Part shown: in pieces, positions 1 to 8,411 of the stretch
Position numbering within the stretch: the stretch's first letter is position 1
Layout of the letters: each line of letters begins with the position of its first letter
DNA from: Mycolicibacterium lutetiense
GTDB taxonomy: Bacteria; Actinomycetota; Actinomycetes; Mycobacteriales; Mycobacteriaceae
Length of the DNA: 64,000 nt
Assembly: GCF_017876775.1 (NCBI RefSeq)
Contig: NZ_JAGIOP010000002.1
Location: 372,001-436,000 of the forward strand
Direction of reading: 5' to 3'
Notes under the pieces: generated by a model
What the model was told of the DNA's origin: nothing
The model's database searches: none
Seen by the model: only the letters and a program-made list of their open reading frames with translations
Translations under genes and position numbers: made by a program

Positions 1-203
1 ATTGCGGCAACGTTCCTCCATGGCGTCGGATGCGAGTCCTAGTGTGCGCGATGACCGCTCGGTATGTTCTGTCGACACGTGTTCGCACGTCTGCTGCGCC
101 GCGGCGGCGTGTAGCGCAAGGCGATGTCGGCGGGTCGGCAGGATCACCCAGGATGGAACACCGTCCCAACCGTCGGCGTCCTAGGGCCGCCGATTCTGGC
201 ACC
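1..203. other. Leading edge, no assignable gene
   Basis: The stretch before the first gene is GC-rich. Short frames cross it on both strands, but none shows a recognisable domain or a convincing ribosome binding site. It may hold the end of a gene lying outside the window. Confidence 0.4.
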
Positions 204-575
204 ATGGCGGAGATGGATACCGTCTCGAGTCCGGGTCCGAGGGATCCGTTCGACGAGGGGATTGCCGACGCGCTCAGCTCGCTGCCGGCCAACCTTCGTG
301 CGGCGATGAGCAACGTCGAGATCGTCGTAGAGGACGAGCCTCCGGACGGGCAACCACTGCTCGGCTTGTACCGCGGCGTGCCGCTGCCCCAAAGGACCAG
401 CAACTACAGCGGAGCGCTGCCCGACAAGATCAGCATCTTCGCCGGGCCGCTCACCCGACTCGCGGCCGGCGACACCGATCGTCTACGTCGCCGGGTCACG
501 CACGTCACGCTCCACGAGATCGCGCATCACTTCGGCATCAGCGACGAGCGGCTGATCGAGCTCGACCGCTACTGA
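204..575 (+). CDS. Zincin-like metallopeptidase family protein
   Basis: Small cytoplasmic protein of 123 residues whose C-terminal part carries HEIAHHFGI, the HExxH zinc-binding motif of the Zincin_1 (PF06262) family, followed by the usual short tail with a conserved acidic patch. Family members are 110-140 residues, which favours the ATG at 204 over the upstream in-frame codon at 30, whose added 58 residues are low-complexity and Arg-rich. An ATG at 213 is also possible. The biological substrate of this family is unknown. It points away from the serine hydrolase that ends just downstream on the other strand. The family call is firm; the start is not. Confidence 0.75.
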   Translation: MAEMDTVSSPGPRDPFDEGIADALSSLPANLRAAMSNVEIVVEDEPPDGQPLLGLYRGVPLPQRTSNYSGALPDKISIFAGPLTRLAAGDTDRLRRRVTHVTLHEIAHHFGISDERLIELDRY

Positions 576-632
576 CGCGGCACCCAGACGAGGGTCTGTC
601 CCGGCACCGCGCGTGTCAGTTGCGTCGCGGTG

Positions 633-1790
633 TCACAGCGCGTCGTACACCGCAGCGACGAGCCGATAGGCACGGCGATCGCCGGCCAGCCAGTCGCGGC
701 GCAGATTGGGCACGAAGGCAAAAGCGACCTTGTGTTCGAGATCCGCCAGTCCCACCGAGCCGCCGGCGCCCGGATGGCCGAAGGCCGTCCTCTGCGCATG
801 TTCGGGCACCACGAAGTTCTGTGACGGCAGCATGTAGCCGAGGCCGAATGCGCTTTCCAAACGCAGCACCCGGTCGCGGCCGCGCACGCGTTCTGTGATC
901 GCTTCCCGCAGGGGACCGGGGGCGACCAGGGTTCCGCCGATCAGGTCGCCATAGAATTTGGCCAGATCGCGAGCGGTGGTGACCAGGCCAGACGCGGGCC
1001 ATCCGGCCGCCAATACTTCTGGATCATTATATGCTGCAACGGGATTCGATGATGCCCGAATGAACAGCGATTCTGGATCGGCGAACGCGGCGACCATGTC
1101 GGCGACTGTGTCCTCCGGTATCGGCGGCGCGTTCTCAGCGCTCCAGACACGCTGCTCGGGCGGTGGCGAACTGATCCGGGCAGCCTCGCGCACCGCCGCA
1201 CCGGAAGCTCCGATGTGCAGCCGATCGCCCAAGTGGCGCCGGGCGAACTCGCCGACTGTCATGCCGGTGTGGCGGCGCACGAATTCGCCGACCAACCATC
1301 CGAAAGTCAAAGCGTGATAACCATGTTCGGTCCCTGGCTGCCAGAGCGGGCGTTGGCGCGCCAACAGGTCGGCCATCGCCGTGGGATCCGCGGCCTGGGC
1401 CACCGAAACCGGGCGCTCCAATACGGGCAACCCGGCCCGGTGCGCCATCAGGTCGCTCAGGGTGATCTCGTGCTTGCCGTGTTGTGCGAATTCCGGCCAC
1501 CAGGCGCTCACCGGTTCCTCGACGTCGTGGCCGCATTGCTGGGCGACCATGAGGGCCGCGGTCGCCGTGACGCCCTTGGTGCAGGAAAAGGTCGGACAAG
1601 CGGTGTCGCGAGTCCATGGACGTCCGGTCCGTCTGTCGGCGATGCCTCCCCACAGGTCCACCACCGCACGCCCGTCGACGAATACCGCCACCGCGGCGCC
1701 GAGGTCGTCGCCGTCGGCTAAACCTGCTTCAAAGACGGCTTTCACTTCCGCAAACGCGGGGTCAGCGTGCCCCGCCGCCGAACTGGACAT
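633..1790 (-). CDS. Serine hydrolase of the beta-lactamase/esterase (PF00144) family
   Basis: A protein of 385 residues in the class C beta-lactamase-like esterase family, such as the mycobacterial LipE/LipL group. The SxxK nucleophile motif is SCTK (residues 69-72). The second motif is Y158-H-A in place of the usual YxN. A C-terminal HPGAGG supplies the HxG equivalent of KTG. No signal peptide is visible, so it is probably a cytosolic esterase rather than a drug-hydrolysing enzyme. I use the ATG at 1790. The alternative at 1841 would put a KstR-like palindrome inside the gene. No Shine-Dalgarno sequence precedes 1790, so the message may be leaderless. Confidence 0.85.
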   Translation of the reverse strand: MSSSAAGHADPAFAEVKAVFEAGLADGDDLGAAVAVFVDGRAVVDLWGGIADRRTGRPWTRDTACPTFSCTKGVTATAALMVAQQCGHDVEEPVSAWWPEFAQHGKHEITLSDLMAHRAGLPVLERPVSVAQAADPTAMADLLARQRPLWQPGTEHGYHALTFGWLVGEFVRRHTGMTVGEFARRHLGDRLHIGASGAAVREAARISSPPPEQRVWSAENAPPIPEDTVADMVAAFADPESLFIRASSNPVAAYNDPEVLAAGWPASGLVTTARDLAKFYGDLIGGTLVAPGPLREAITERVRGRDRVLRLESAFGLGYMLPSQNFVVPEHAQRTAFGHPGAGGSVGLADLEHKVAFAFVPNLRRDWLAGDRRAYRLVAAVYDAL

Positions 1791-1799
1791 AAACCGAAT

Positions 1800-1813
1800 T
1801 AGAACACGTTCTA
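1800..1813. promoter_or_regulatory. KstR-like operator
   Basis: TAGAACACGTTCTA is palindromic except for its central two bases and fits the published mycobacterial KstR pattern TNNAACNNGTTNNA exactly. It lies 10 bp upstream of the serine hydrolase start. KstR represses cholesterol and lipid catabolism genes, so this hydrolase may belong to that regulon. The motif match is seen; binding is inferred. Confidence 0.5.
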
Positions 1814-1866
1814 GTACTGGTCGAGTGCGGATCCCGGACACTGCGGAAAAGTGATCTGGCCGCTTC

Positions 1867-2349
1867 TCATCCCGTAGATCGGCGTTGTGCGAAGCGGATC
1901 GTCACCAGTGGCACCGGCCTGTCGATCGTCGCCTGGAACTCGGCCAGCAGTCGGTTGTTTCGCCGCACCCAATCGGCGAACTCGTCGTACTCGGCACCGG
2001 CCAGCGTCGTGGCCGTTCCCTGACGCGTCTCGTTCCCGATCTCGACAGTGACGGCCGGGTTCGCTCGGATGTTGTGGAACCAGTCCGGATCCCGATCTTC
2101 CCGGAACGAGCTGAGGTAGAGCGTATCGCCGCGATAGTTGGGCGCCAGAGGCACTACTCGGAGTTCACCGCTGCGGGCACCGGTCGTAGTCAACAGGATC
2201 AGCGGGTACCCGGCGTAGTCACCGCCGACCTGGCCCGCGTTCGCTCGGAACTCGGCAACCACGTCGTCGTTCCAGTTCGATGGATCTTGACCGGTTTCCT
2301 GATTCCACGGGGCGTCGGCGTCGTCGTAGCTGATGTCTTGGTTCGCCAT
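1867..2349 (-). CDS. Deazaflavin (F420)-dependent nitroreductase-family oxidoreductase
   Basis: A protein of 160 residues of the Ddn family, common in mycobacteria, which uses cofactor F420 to reduce quinones and nitroimidazoles. Visible family features are the central strand GYPLILLTTTGARSG, a PLAPNYRGDTLYL strand, DPDWFHNIRANP and a WVRRNN helix near the end. The ATG at 2349 is chosen because GGAGG sits about 9 bp upstream; the longer frame from 2376 has no such site. It lies 23 bp downstream of the VOC gene on the same strand, so the two are probably cotranscribed. The physiological substrate cannot be read from sequence. Confidence 0.85.
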   Translation of the reverse strand: MANQDISYDDADAPWNQETGQDPSNWNDDVVAEFRANAGQVGGDYAGYPLILLTTTGARSGELRVVPLAPNYRGDTLYLSSFREDRDPDWFHNIRANPAVTVEIGNETRQGTATTLAGAEYDEFADWVRRNNRLLAEFQATIDRPVPLVTIRFAQRRSTG

Positions 2350-2372
2350 GCTTGGAAACCTCCGCTCGTCGA

Positions 2373-2915
2373 TCACTTATGGGGGTCGCGGACTTTGCGG
2401 AGCGCCTGAAGCAGTGTGTCGTGGATGTAGGTGAGTTCGGGAGTCGGCTCCCACGCGGCCGAATCGTCAGTGTTGTCTGACCAGTCAGTGCCGGTGGAGC
2501 TCTCGCCCCAGTTGCTGTCCAGGGCGGTCCCGCTCTGGTAGACCCACCACAGGTTGTGCCAGGGGTCGAGGAAACGGGCGAAGACATCACCGAAGAACTC
2601 AGTCGGGCGGGTGATGATCTCGGCACCGCCGGCGGCCGCACGCGCCAGCACGACCTCGACATTGTCGACATAGACCTGCAGCAGTGCCGGGGTGAATGGC
2701 CAGCCGGGCTTCCGTTCGGCGAACATCACAGTGCTGCCACCGATCTGAAGCTCGGCATGTAGGAGGAGCCCGTCGTCGTCGACAGTGCGGGCGTCGGGAT
2801 GCACGATGCCGTCGAAGACATCGGTCAGAAAACGGATCAGCCCCTCGGCGTCACGCGTGACAATGAACGGGTTGATCGTTGAGAAGCCGGCCGGTGCGGC
2901 GGGGACAGCAGTCAT
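2373..2915 (-). CDS. VOC (glyoxalase/bleomycin-resistance) family protein
   Basis: A protein of 180 residues with the beta-alpha-beta-beta-beta modules of the vicinal oxygen chelate fold, closest in style to PhnB-like proteins: FIVTRDAEGLIRFLTDVFD at the start, a central LLLHAELQIGGSTVMFAE strand and a second module ending FLDPWHNLWWV. The C-terminal 40 residues are acidic and variable. The start at 2915 is preceded by GAGGAAA; the in-frame upstream extension to 3248 is Arg/Ser-rich and overlaps the AraC gene. The neighbouring AraC regulator, 107 bp upstream on the same strand, may control it. The ligand is unknown. Confidence 0.85.
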   Translation of the reverse strand: MTAVPAAPAGFSTINPFIVTRDAEGLIRFLTDVFDGIVHPDARTVDDDGLLLHAELQIGGSTVMFAERKPGWPFTPALLQVYVDNVEVVLARAAAGGAEIITRPTEFFGDVFARFLDPWHNLWWVYQSGTALDSNWGESSTGTDWSDNTDDSAAWEPTPELTYIHDTLLQALRKVRDPHK

Positions 2916-3022
2916 GAGTTTCCTCTCGTCACCACCATTTGATCGCGAGGCCGCAGGCCAGTTCTTGAACCAGAACGACAACTCTTCGGTGACGACACCG
3001 TCAGGGGTCGTCGTCGGTCGCG

Positions 3023-3709
3023 TCAGTACTGCCGGCGCCTTTGGGCGGCAATGATCGCGGCCGGGGTCTGACCGCGGATCAACCGTAGCGAGCGCGTCAG
3101 ATGTGGCTGATCGGCGAATCCGGCCCCGGCCGCCGCTTCCGCAGGCGAGTGCCCGGTCTGCAACAGGAAGTAGCCGTGCTGCGCGCGATGAAGTTGATCG
3201 ATCTGCTGAGCGGTCAGCCCGACCGTGCGACGGTAGCGGCGTTGCCAAGTCCGTTCCGAGGCGCCGATCCGATCCCCGTTCAGTGCCTTGCGGACCTCCT
3301 CGTCGACCAGTAGCCCGCAGTTCTCAGCCAGGTGATCGACCCAGTCTTCAAGATCGGGCCAGGCTGGCACCGGCCATCGGCGATCCCCGAGGAGGACGTG
3401 GCCGCCCGATACCGGCAAGGTCACCGTCTCACCGAGGATCGCGCACTTCGGCACTCCTGGGATTGCGACGTAGGCGGCGAGTTCGACGCCCCAGTACTGC
3501 TCACCCAAATGCCCGTCGACAACCCGATTGCGCAAGCTGGGACCATCCAGCTCCGCGGCCAACTCTCCGTCTCGGCGACGGATAAACGACAAACCCCAAT
3601 ACTCGGATCCGATGACCGAATAGCGTTGGGGGCTCTCCACAGTCGCGCGCCAGACTGTGCGGACCCACGGTGATCTGCCCGCCCGTTCCTCCCACATCCG
3701 AGGAAACAT
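3023..3709 (-). CDS. AraC-family transcriptional regulator
   Basis: A protein of 228 residues with an N-terminal sensor part resembling short AraC-like proteins and a C-terminal double helix-turn-helix. The recognition part is the run AEAAAGAGFADQPHLTRSLR followed by GQTPAAI, the standard AraC signature near the end. The likely targets are the VOC and Ddn-like genes just downstream on the same strand, by position. A second ATG four codons in is an alternative start; a GGAGGG lies somewhat far upstream of the first ATG. The inducer is unknown. Confidence 0.8.
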   Translation of the reverse strand: MFPRMWEERAGRSPWVRTVWRATVESPQRYSVIGSEYWGLSFIRRRDGELAAELDGPSLRNRVVDGHLGEQYWGVELAAYVAIPGVPKCAILGETVTLPVSGGHVLLGDRRWPVPAWPDLEDWVDHLAENCGLLVDEEVRKALNGDRIGASERTWQRRYRRTVGLTAQQIDQLHRAQHGYFLLQTGHSPAEAAAGAGFADQPHLTRSLRLIRGQTPAAIIAAQRRRQY

Positions 3710-3870
3710 ACTGCCCGGCGTCCCTCCGCGTAGGCCCCCACGGGGCTGTCAGGTGAGCGACACCTGCAGCACCTCAACCCCAGCGGATCCAAGTCCGGGG
3801 GAGCTTCGATGATCCAGATATTCCAGAACTGGGCGCTAACACCATCGACCAGCGCCTCGGGCTCAGAGGT

Positions 3871-4422
3871 TCACTGCAATGGCTCGGGTGTGAAGGTGAC
3901 GTCGACTCCGCCTACGGTCATCGTCACCTGACCTTCGATCACCATCACCTGCGCCGAGACCCGTCGATCGACAGTCTGGGCCAGTTGCTGCACCGGTGCG
4001 TGCGGTATCTGCATCACCGACAGGTTCGGCAGCCCCGCCACTTTGGGGCCGACGGTGCGCCACCAGGTGGCAACGCCGGCGGCAAACGGGAACAGCAGCA
4101 CCTGGTCGGCCTGGCTGGCCGCCTTGCCCAAGACTCGCTCGTCGGGCTGGCCGACGTTGATCCACTCCAGGATCCGGCCGGTGTAGTCGGCGAGCCGCAA
4201 GTCCGGTACGCCAGGGGTGGACAGGCCCGCCCCGAACGCCAACTCACCGTCGACGTCGCTGAGTCGGTGTGCGCGCAGCCCAAACGCCAATAACCGCACC
4301 ACCATCCGCTCATCGGTCTCACTGGGATGACGGGCCACGGTCAGTGTGTGATCGGCGTAGTAACCGTGATCGACATCGGAGACGCCAAGTTCGACTTTGA
4401 ACACTGTTGCAGAAAGGGCCAC
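3871..4422 (-). CDS. yaeQ: YaeQ family protein
   Basis: A protein of 183 residues matching YaeQ (PF07152) along its whole length: MALSATVFKVELGVSD at the start, the invariant ARHPSETDERM segment, then LRLADYTGRILEWINVGQPDE and a PWWRTVGPK-like central strand. YaeQ has a PD-(D/E)xK nuclease-like fold and is reported to suppress rfaH loss in enterobacteria; its function in actinobacteria is unknown. It stands alone, with about 240 bp of non-coding sequence upstream. Confidence 0.9.
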   Translation of the reverse strand: MALSATVFKVELGVSDVDHGYYADHTLTVARHPSETDERMVVRLLAFGLRAHRLSDVDGELAFGAGLSTPGVPDLRLADYTGRILEWINVGQPDERVLGKAASQADQVLLFPFAAGVATWWRTVGPKVAGLPNLSVMQIPHAPVQQLAQTVDRRVSAQVMVIEGQVTMTVGGVDVTFTPEPLQ

Positions 4423-4658
4423 GTCATAGTGTCCACCCAGGTGGTGCCCGCCGAGTAGTCGGGCCGCTTTGAGTGGTCAGGGCGCCGCGCTAGCCGTCGG
4501 ATCGAGTCGCCACCGATAGGCCCCCTAACTGGGGTAGGCGTGAACATCCTGAGGTTTGGCAAGGGGAGAGAGCCTGACAGCGGGGCAATGCGGCAGCTAT
4601 GGCGATGACCATCAGCGTGGCGCCGCGAACGGTCCAGTCGGTTACGGGCGATGTCGCG

Positions 4659-5279
4659 TCAGCGAGGGTCGAATACCGCGGCGAGGTCTTGTTGATCACC
4701 GGTGAGGTTTCCCGCAGCGATTGCCTGCTGGACTGTGAGCATGCCCGCCGCCAGGCCGAGTATCACCAAGGGTTCGGCGCGGAGGACGGTAGTGGGCTGT
4801 TCATCGACCGCTAGTCCAACGTGCGTGCCGACGTTGTCTATGCGCGCAATCAGGATTGTGCCGTCGACCTCGATAGCGGCCGTTGCAGGAACCTTGGCCC
4901 GATTGCCGCCCAGCAGCGACTCCAGCGCCACCACCAGCCAATGGGGTTGGAAGCTGTCGTTCTGCGGGCCGGAAACCATGAGGGGTTTACTCCAACTCAC
5001 CAGCGCGGCAACGGTATTTCGGAGTTCGTGCCCCCAGGGCGTGAGTGCGTAGGCGACGCTGTTGCTGTCACTGTCTAGCTGGCGATGAACAACGCCAGCG
5101 TCTTCCAGTTCACGCAGGCGATCAGTCAGCAGGTTAGTCGAAATCCCGGGAAGCCCGGCCTGGAGTTGCCCGTAGCGCGCTGGGCCGGAGAGCAATTCGC
5201 GCACGACGAGCAGGCTCCACCGATTGCCCACGACGTCGAGTGCACGTGCTAAGCCGCAGTACTGCCCGTATGACCGCAT
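4659..5279 (-). CDS. HxlR-type winged-helix regulator with C-terminal SCP2-like domain
   Basis: A protein of 206 residues. Residues 1-100 are an HxlR winged helix: YCGLARALDVVGNRWSLLVV, the RYGQLQAGLPGISTNLLTDRL recognition helix and the LTPWGHEL wing. The C-terminal 100 residues resemble the small SCP2/sterol-transfer-like domain seen in many mycobacterial HxlR proteins, which may bind a lipophilic ligand. The gene is 33 bp downstream of the 5313-6044 gene on the same strand, so it could regulate its own operon. Confidence 0.88.
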   Translation of the reverse strand: MRSYGQYCGLARALDVVGNRWSLLVVRELLSGPARYGQLQAGLPGISTNLLTDRLRELEDAGVVHRQLDSDSNSVAYALTPWGHELRNTVAALVSWSKPLMVSGPQNDSFQPHWLVVALESLLGGNRAKVPATAAIEVDGTILIARIDNVGTHVGLAVDEQPTTVLRAEPLVILGLAAGMLTVQQAIAAGNLTGDQQDLAAVFDPR

Positions 5280-5312
5280 GGGTAGCGCCTCCTTCTTTGC
5301 TTTGCGCCAAGC

Positions 5313-6044
5313 TCAATGCTCGATCTTGATCTCGTCGAAGTCGAGCGCCAGCAATGTGGGCTGAGGCAGGACACTGCCTCGGAGACCTCGCGGAAATACG
5401 CGCCGCCGGGTGGGAAAAACAATCCCATCGATGCAGCGATACTGGCTGCAGTAGAGCGCGGCATTGGCCCAGGCGCCGACAGGTTCGGCGAGGAAGTCGT
5501 GGCGACCGATCAGGCCGTCGGAGTCCACGTAAAACGTCTGCTGCCGGCAGTGGGTGTTGATGTCAGTAGGGAACGTGGCCAGGAGCCGCCGCCATTGACG
5601 ACCTGACTTCTGGCAGGGTCCGCCGTCTGTCACGGTGACGCCGTCGAGGGTAAGCAGGTGCGGCAAGGTGAGGTAGTTCCAGAAGGCGTATCCAGCAAAG
5701 TAGGTCGTGTCGAGGGGATCCCAACGGAAGTTACGGCGGATTCCACTCAGCCCAAAGAAAGCTGCACGAGGGTCGGTTCGGACATCAATCACCTCACCGC
5801 CACGGCTTTCTAGCCGCGTCTCGCCGTGGTCGAACACGCCGCGCTGGCCGGCCTGCGGGAAGTCTTGAAGGACGGTGCGCCGCTCGGCGAGTCTGACCTC
5901 GACAGTGAAGTTCGATAGCTTGCTGCCGGGAAAACGCTTGGGCAGCAAGCCACCCAAGCGGCCCCGAGCGGTAATCATCGCAATAGAACTCCAACGTTCA
6001 GCGCCGCCATAGGCGTCAAGAACCTCGTTGAGTAGCTCAACCAT
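5313..6044 (-). CDS. Conserved hypothetical protein, 243 residues
   Basis: I do not recognise a named domain. The protein alternates beta strands in a LolA-like manner (MITARGRLGGLL, SNFTVEVRLAERRTVLQDF, DGLIGRHDFLAEPVG, IDGIVFPTRRRVFPRG) and ends with DFDEIKIEH. It has no signal peptide or membrane segment. It is repeatedly found beside HxlR regulators as I recall, and here it precedes one on the same strand. I chose the ATG at 6044 because GGAGGCGG sits just upstream; the frame can also start at 6062. Confidence 0.65.
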   Translation of the reverse strand: MVELLNEVLDAYGGAERWSSIAMITARGRLGGLLPKRFPGSKLSNFTVEVRLAERRTVLQDFPQAGQRGVFDHGETRLESRGGEVIDVRTDPRAAFFGLSGIRRNFRWDPLDTTYFAGYAFWNYLTLPHLLTLDGVTVTDGGPCQKSGRQWRRLLATFPTDINTHCRQQTFYVDSDGLIGRHDFLAEPVGAWANAALYCSQYRCIDGIVFPTRRRVFPRGLRGSVLPQPTLLALDFDEIKIEH

Positions 6045-6224
6045 CCCACCGCCTCCAATCACACTTCATTTTTGATTGCGAGCTTGTATATTACATGTGC
6101 AATGCGTGACCATGGACGGAAGAGGTAACCGGCATATGCAGATCGCACGAAACGGCGGCAGCGCGCATCACGTAGACCAGGGCTCGGCGCCACGCCTGCT
6201 CGCAATCAGTCCAGGAGCCTTGCT

Positions 6225-6629
6225 GTGCATATGAATTGGCTCGGTATTGCAGTCGCGACCGCCGCGGGAATGGCGGTAGCCGGCGTATGGTACGGAAAGA
6301 TTTTCGTCACCCCGTGGTGGAACCTGACTGGCATCACACCAGAGCAATCGAAAGCGGCAAGCCGACGAAACATGGCTCAGTTGCTGCTCGCCAACGCGGT
6401 GACTGCGATTGGGCTGGGGGCTGCGGTCGAGGTCACTTTCACGGCCACCGGCGGCCACTCTGTGTGGGTCGCCATGGTCGTCGGCTTCGCGGCGTGGCTG
6501 GCCTTCTCGGTCACAACGCTGGTTCAACACAACGCATTCGAACTGAAGCCGCCCCGACTGACCATCATCAACAGTGCGTACCAACTCGCACTGTTCCTCA
6601 CGATGGCTCTCGTGATCGGGCTGTTCTAG
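6225..6629 (+). CDS. DUF1761 family membrane protein
   Basis: A protein of 134 residues with four predicted transmembrane helices and the DUF1761 (PF08570) signature VAGVWYGKIFVTPWWNLTGI near the start. The second half is LVQHNAFELKPPRLTIINSAYQL, also typical. The family function is unknown. GTG at 6225 is preferred over ATG at 6231 because AGGAG lies 7 bp before it. It is transcribed divergently from the gene at 5313-6044, from a shared 180-bp region. Confidence 0.82.
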   Translation: MHMNWLGIAVATAAGMAVAGVWYGKIFVTPWWNLTGITPEQSKAASRRNMAQLLLANAVTAIGLGAAVEVTFTATGGHSVWVAMVVGFAAWLAFSVTTLVQHNAFELKPPRLTIINSAYQLALFLTMALVIGLF

Positions 6630-6950
6630 CAAATCGAAGGCCGGTTGGCGATAAACGCTGGCCCTGGCGATCTAGCCCACACCTTCAGTGGGTCAACGAT
6701 TCTGGCCAGGAAGTCCCGGAGTGGCGACGCCAGTGCCGATCCGGCCGATCGGATTGAAAATGATTCACCTGATGAAAGCGGGGCTTTTACTGGTAGCACT
6801 CCGTATTCGATCCCGCCGCATTCCCGGCGTTGCTAAGCGGCGACTCAGGTGGAGTGTGGCAGGGGAGAGGTGCTGACTGCTGGCCAGCTCGCTAGCGGCA
6901 GCCGGACGGGATCAGGTATCCGGTGTTCACGCTCACCGCGTCGTGAGGGT
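6630..6950. other. Intergenic, no supported gene
   Basis: Only short frames of 60-75 codons with no recognisable composition or start signals. I see no hairpin or repeat worth naming. Confidence 0.4.
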
Positions 6951-7166
6951 TCATGCGACGCTGCTGACAATCGCCACAACCAGCCCGCCCAGGGTCAGCA
7001 CCCCAACCATCACTGCGGCGGCGATCGCCCGGCGTCGTAGGTGTCGGCGGGCGGCATCGATCGCCACCGCGATGCAGGCGAGGATCAACGCTGAATAGGC
7101 CGCCAGCGCCACCGTCAGCGTCAGCGTCGCTGTTGCCGCGGTGCTGGCCAGAATCACGTTGTGCAT
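6951..7166 (-). CDS. Small two-helix membrane protein (hypothetical)
   Basis: A frame of 71 codons encoding two hydrophobic stretches, about residues 12-34 and 50-68, separated by a basic ARRHLRRR loop, as in a helical hairpin with the loop in the cytoplasm. No family is recognised. It is isolated between longer non-coding stretches. The hydrophobic pattern makes a real gene plausible but not certain. Confidence 0.42.
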   Translation of the reverse strand: MHNVILASTAATATLTLTVALAAYSALILACIAVAIDAARRHLRRRAIAAAVMVGVLTLGGLVVAIVSSVA

Positions 7167-7322
7167 GCCGTGAGCCTACGGCGCGAACGGAAGCACTCAT
7201 ACTCGACGTGATTGTCGACGACCTGTTCCTGCAGTTGCCCAGAGTCGCTGCGACAGCATCTCCTTAACGGGTGGAAAAGGTTGGGCGGCAGCCTAAATGG
7301 GGAGAGCGACCGGGTGAACTTA

Positions 7323-7350
7323 AGTTGACATAATGTAGCTTATCGGTACA
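7323..7350. promoter_or_regulatory. dif/Xer-like 28-bp recombination site candidate
   Basis: AGTTGACATAA, a 6-bp centre TGTAGC, then TTATCGGTACA: an 11-6-11 arrangement whose inner arms (CATAA / TTATC) resemble XerC and XerD half-sites. The left arm contains TTGACA, so a promoter is the main alternative reading. It lies ahead of two orphan antitoxin genes and a tyrosine recombinase. Confidence 0.3.
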
Positions 7351-7408
7351 CAACCATTGCGAGTTGCATCTGATGAGAATGCTCGCACCACATGGTGTCA
7401 TTTCTCAA

Positions 7409-7472
7409 CTAATCGAGCACTTTTTCACTTTACTGGTGCCTGCTGATCGAGTTTTCTCAATTTAGAGGTGCC
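7409..7472. repeat. Two degenerate direct repeats, possible IS terminus
   Basis: 7409-7440 and 7443-7472 share the pattern CTRATCGAG, a T-rich run, then GGTGCC at the end. The surrounding 7167-7549 is noticeably AT-richer than the rest of the window and has no gene. Multiple terminal repeats of this kind occur at ends of IS21-like elements, so this may be an IS remnant. Confidence 0.35.
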
Positions 7473-7549
7473 CGGAAAGCTGGCTGACGTGCGGGATTGA
7501 ACGAGTGTCCTATTCCGGAAACCGGTCAGGAACGCCCCTATAATGGGTC

Positions 7550-7855
7550 ATGGACGTTGACGTGTTGAGTATGCGGGTACTGCCGTTCGCTGAAGTGCGC
7601 GAGAATCTTGAAGAGCTTGTCGATGCTGTGTTCCAGACGATGGACCGCATTCTGATCGTCAAAGACGATGCCCCAGTGGCGGTGTTGATTGGCATAGACG
7701 AATGGGACACTATGCAGGATACGCTGCAGTGGTTGTCGACTCCGGGGTCTGCGGAGTCGGTCGCTGAGTCGGAAGCTGATGTCGCCGCTGGCCGAAGTTA
7801 CGGTGAGGATGAGATCCGCGATGTATACGGCGCTGGACCGGCCACGCCGCAGTAG
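7550..7855 (+). CDS. Phd/YefM-type antitoxin, no toxin beside it
   Basis: A protein of 101 residues of the Phd/YefM family: LPFAEVRENLEELVDAV is the N-terminal DNA-binding and dimerisation segment and RILIVKDDAPVAVLIGIDEW the following strand-helix unit. The C-terminal part (SEADVAAGRSYGEDEIRDVYG) is the usual toxin-wrapping tail. Such antitoxins neutralise a RelE/Doc-type toxin and autoregulate. No toxin frame follows on this strand; the next 150 bp contain only broken frames. The gene is therefore an orphan, perhaps left behind when an adjacent segment was lost. Confidence 0.8.
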   Translation: MDVDVLSMRVLPFAEVRENLEELVDAVFQTMDRILIVKDDAPVAVLIGIDEWDTMQDTLQWLSTPGSAESVAESEADVAAGRSYGEDEIRDVYGAGPATPQ

Positions 7856-8012
7856 TGCCACCACTGCCTATCTGAGAGCGCCGGAAATGGCCTCTGCAGT
7901 TAGCCGACGATTTCCTATAATCGTCACAGTGACGCAACTGCCTGGTGTGGGCCTGGTGAGTTGAATTGTCTTCTTGGTCATGGGATTCCGGGACGAATGG
8001 GTTGGATGGGGA

Positions 8013-8294
8013 TCATCGGAGTCCGTAGTGTTTGCGTAGATCCTCACTGGCGATGGTGTTGCCGGCTGCATAGTCGGCGTCGGCCTGCGTGAGCTCGTGG
8101 TTGAGGGTTGAGGTGCGCGCCCGGAGTACTTGTTTTTTGCATTGGTCGAAGGTGATGCGCCCGGCGGCGAACTCGATGAGTCGGAGCATCGATGTGCGAT
8201 CAGGTGTTGCACCTTCGAGCACGCTGCTGACGACAGCGTCGTGCACTGCGCTGCTGAGTGGCTGACAGGTCACTGCCGTGCAGGAGTTCGGCAA
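8013..8294 (-). pseudogene. VbhA-like Fic antitoxin fused to a Phd-like tail, possibly frameshifted
   Basis: The frame reads HDAVVSSVLEGATPDR then IEFAAGRITFDQC, which fits the VbhA antitoxin domain. SSVLEG fits the (S/T)xxxE(G/N) inhibitory motif that blocks Fic AMP-transferases. The C-terminus (ADADYAAGNTIASEDLRKHYG) instead looks like the toxin-binding tail of Phd antitoxins. A better N-terminal coding stretch continues upstream (8294-8345) in another frame, starting at a GTG near 8343, so a frameshift near 8270 is likely. No Fic gene is nearby. An IS3 element begins 85 bp upstream. Confidence 0.5.
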
Positions 8295-8411
8295 GGACGG
8301 TCAAGCTATCGGGTTCATCGTCGGCGATCTCGCGACTCACTCCGACAGTCTATGTCGCGGATCAGCGGAGCGGACGGTCGGGTCTGCTGCACGATCAGGT
8401 GACAGTTTCGG

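Noticed and set aside
4501..4540. CCCCC...GGGGTAGG considered as a copper operator
   Set aside because: Arms are unequal and no metal gene starts nearby.
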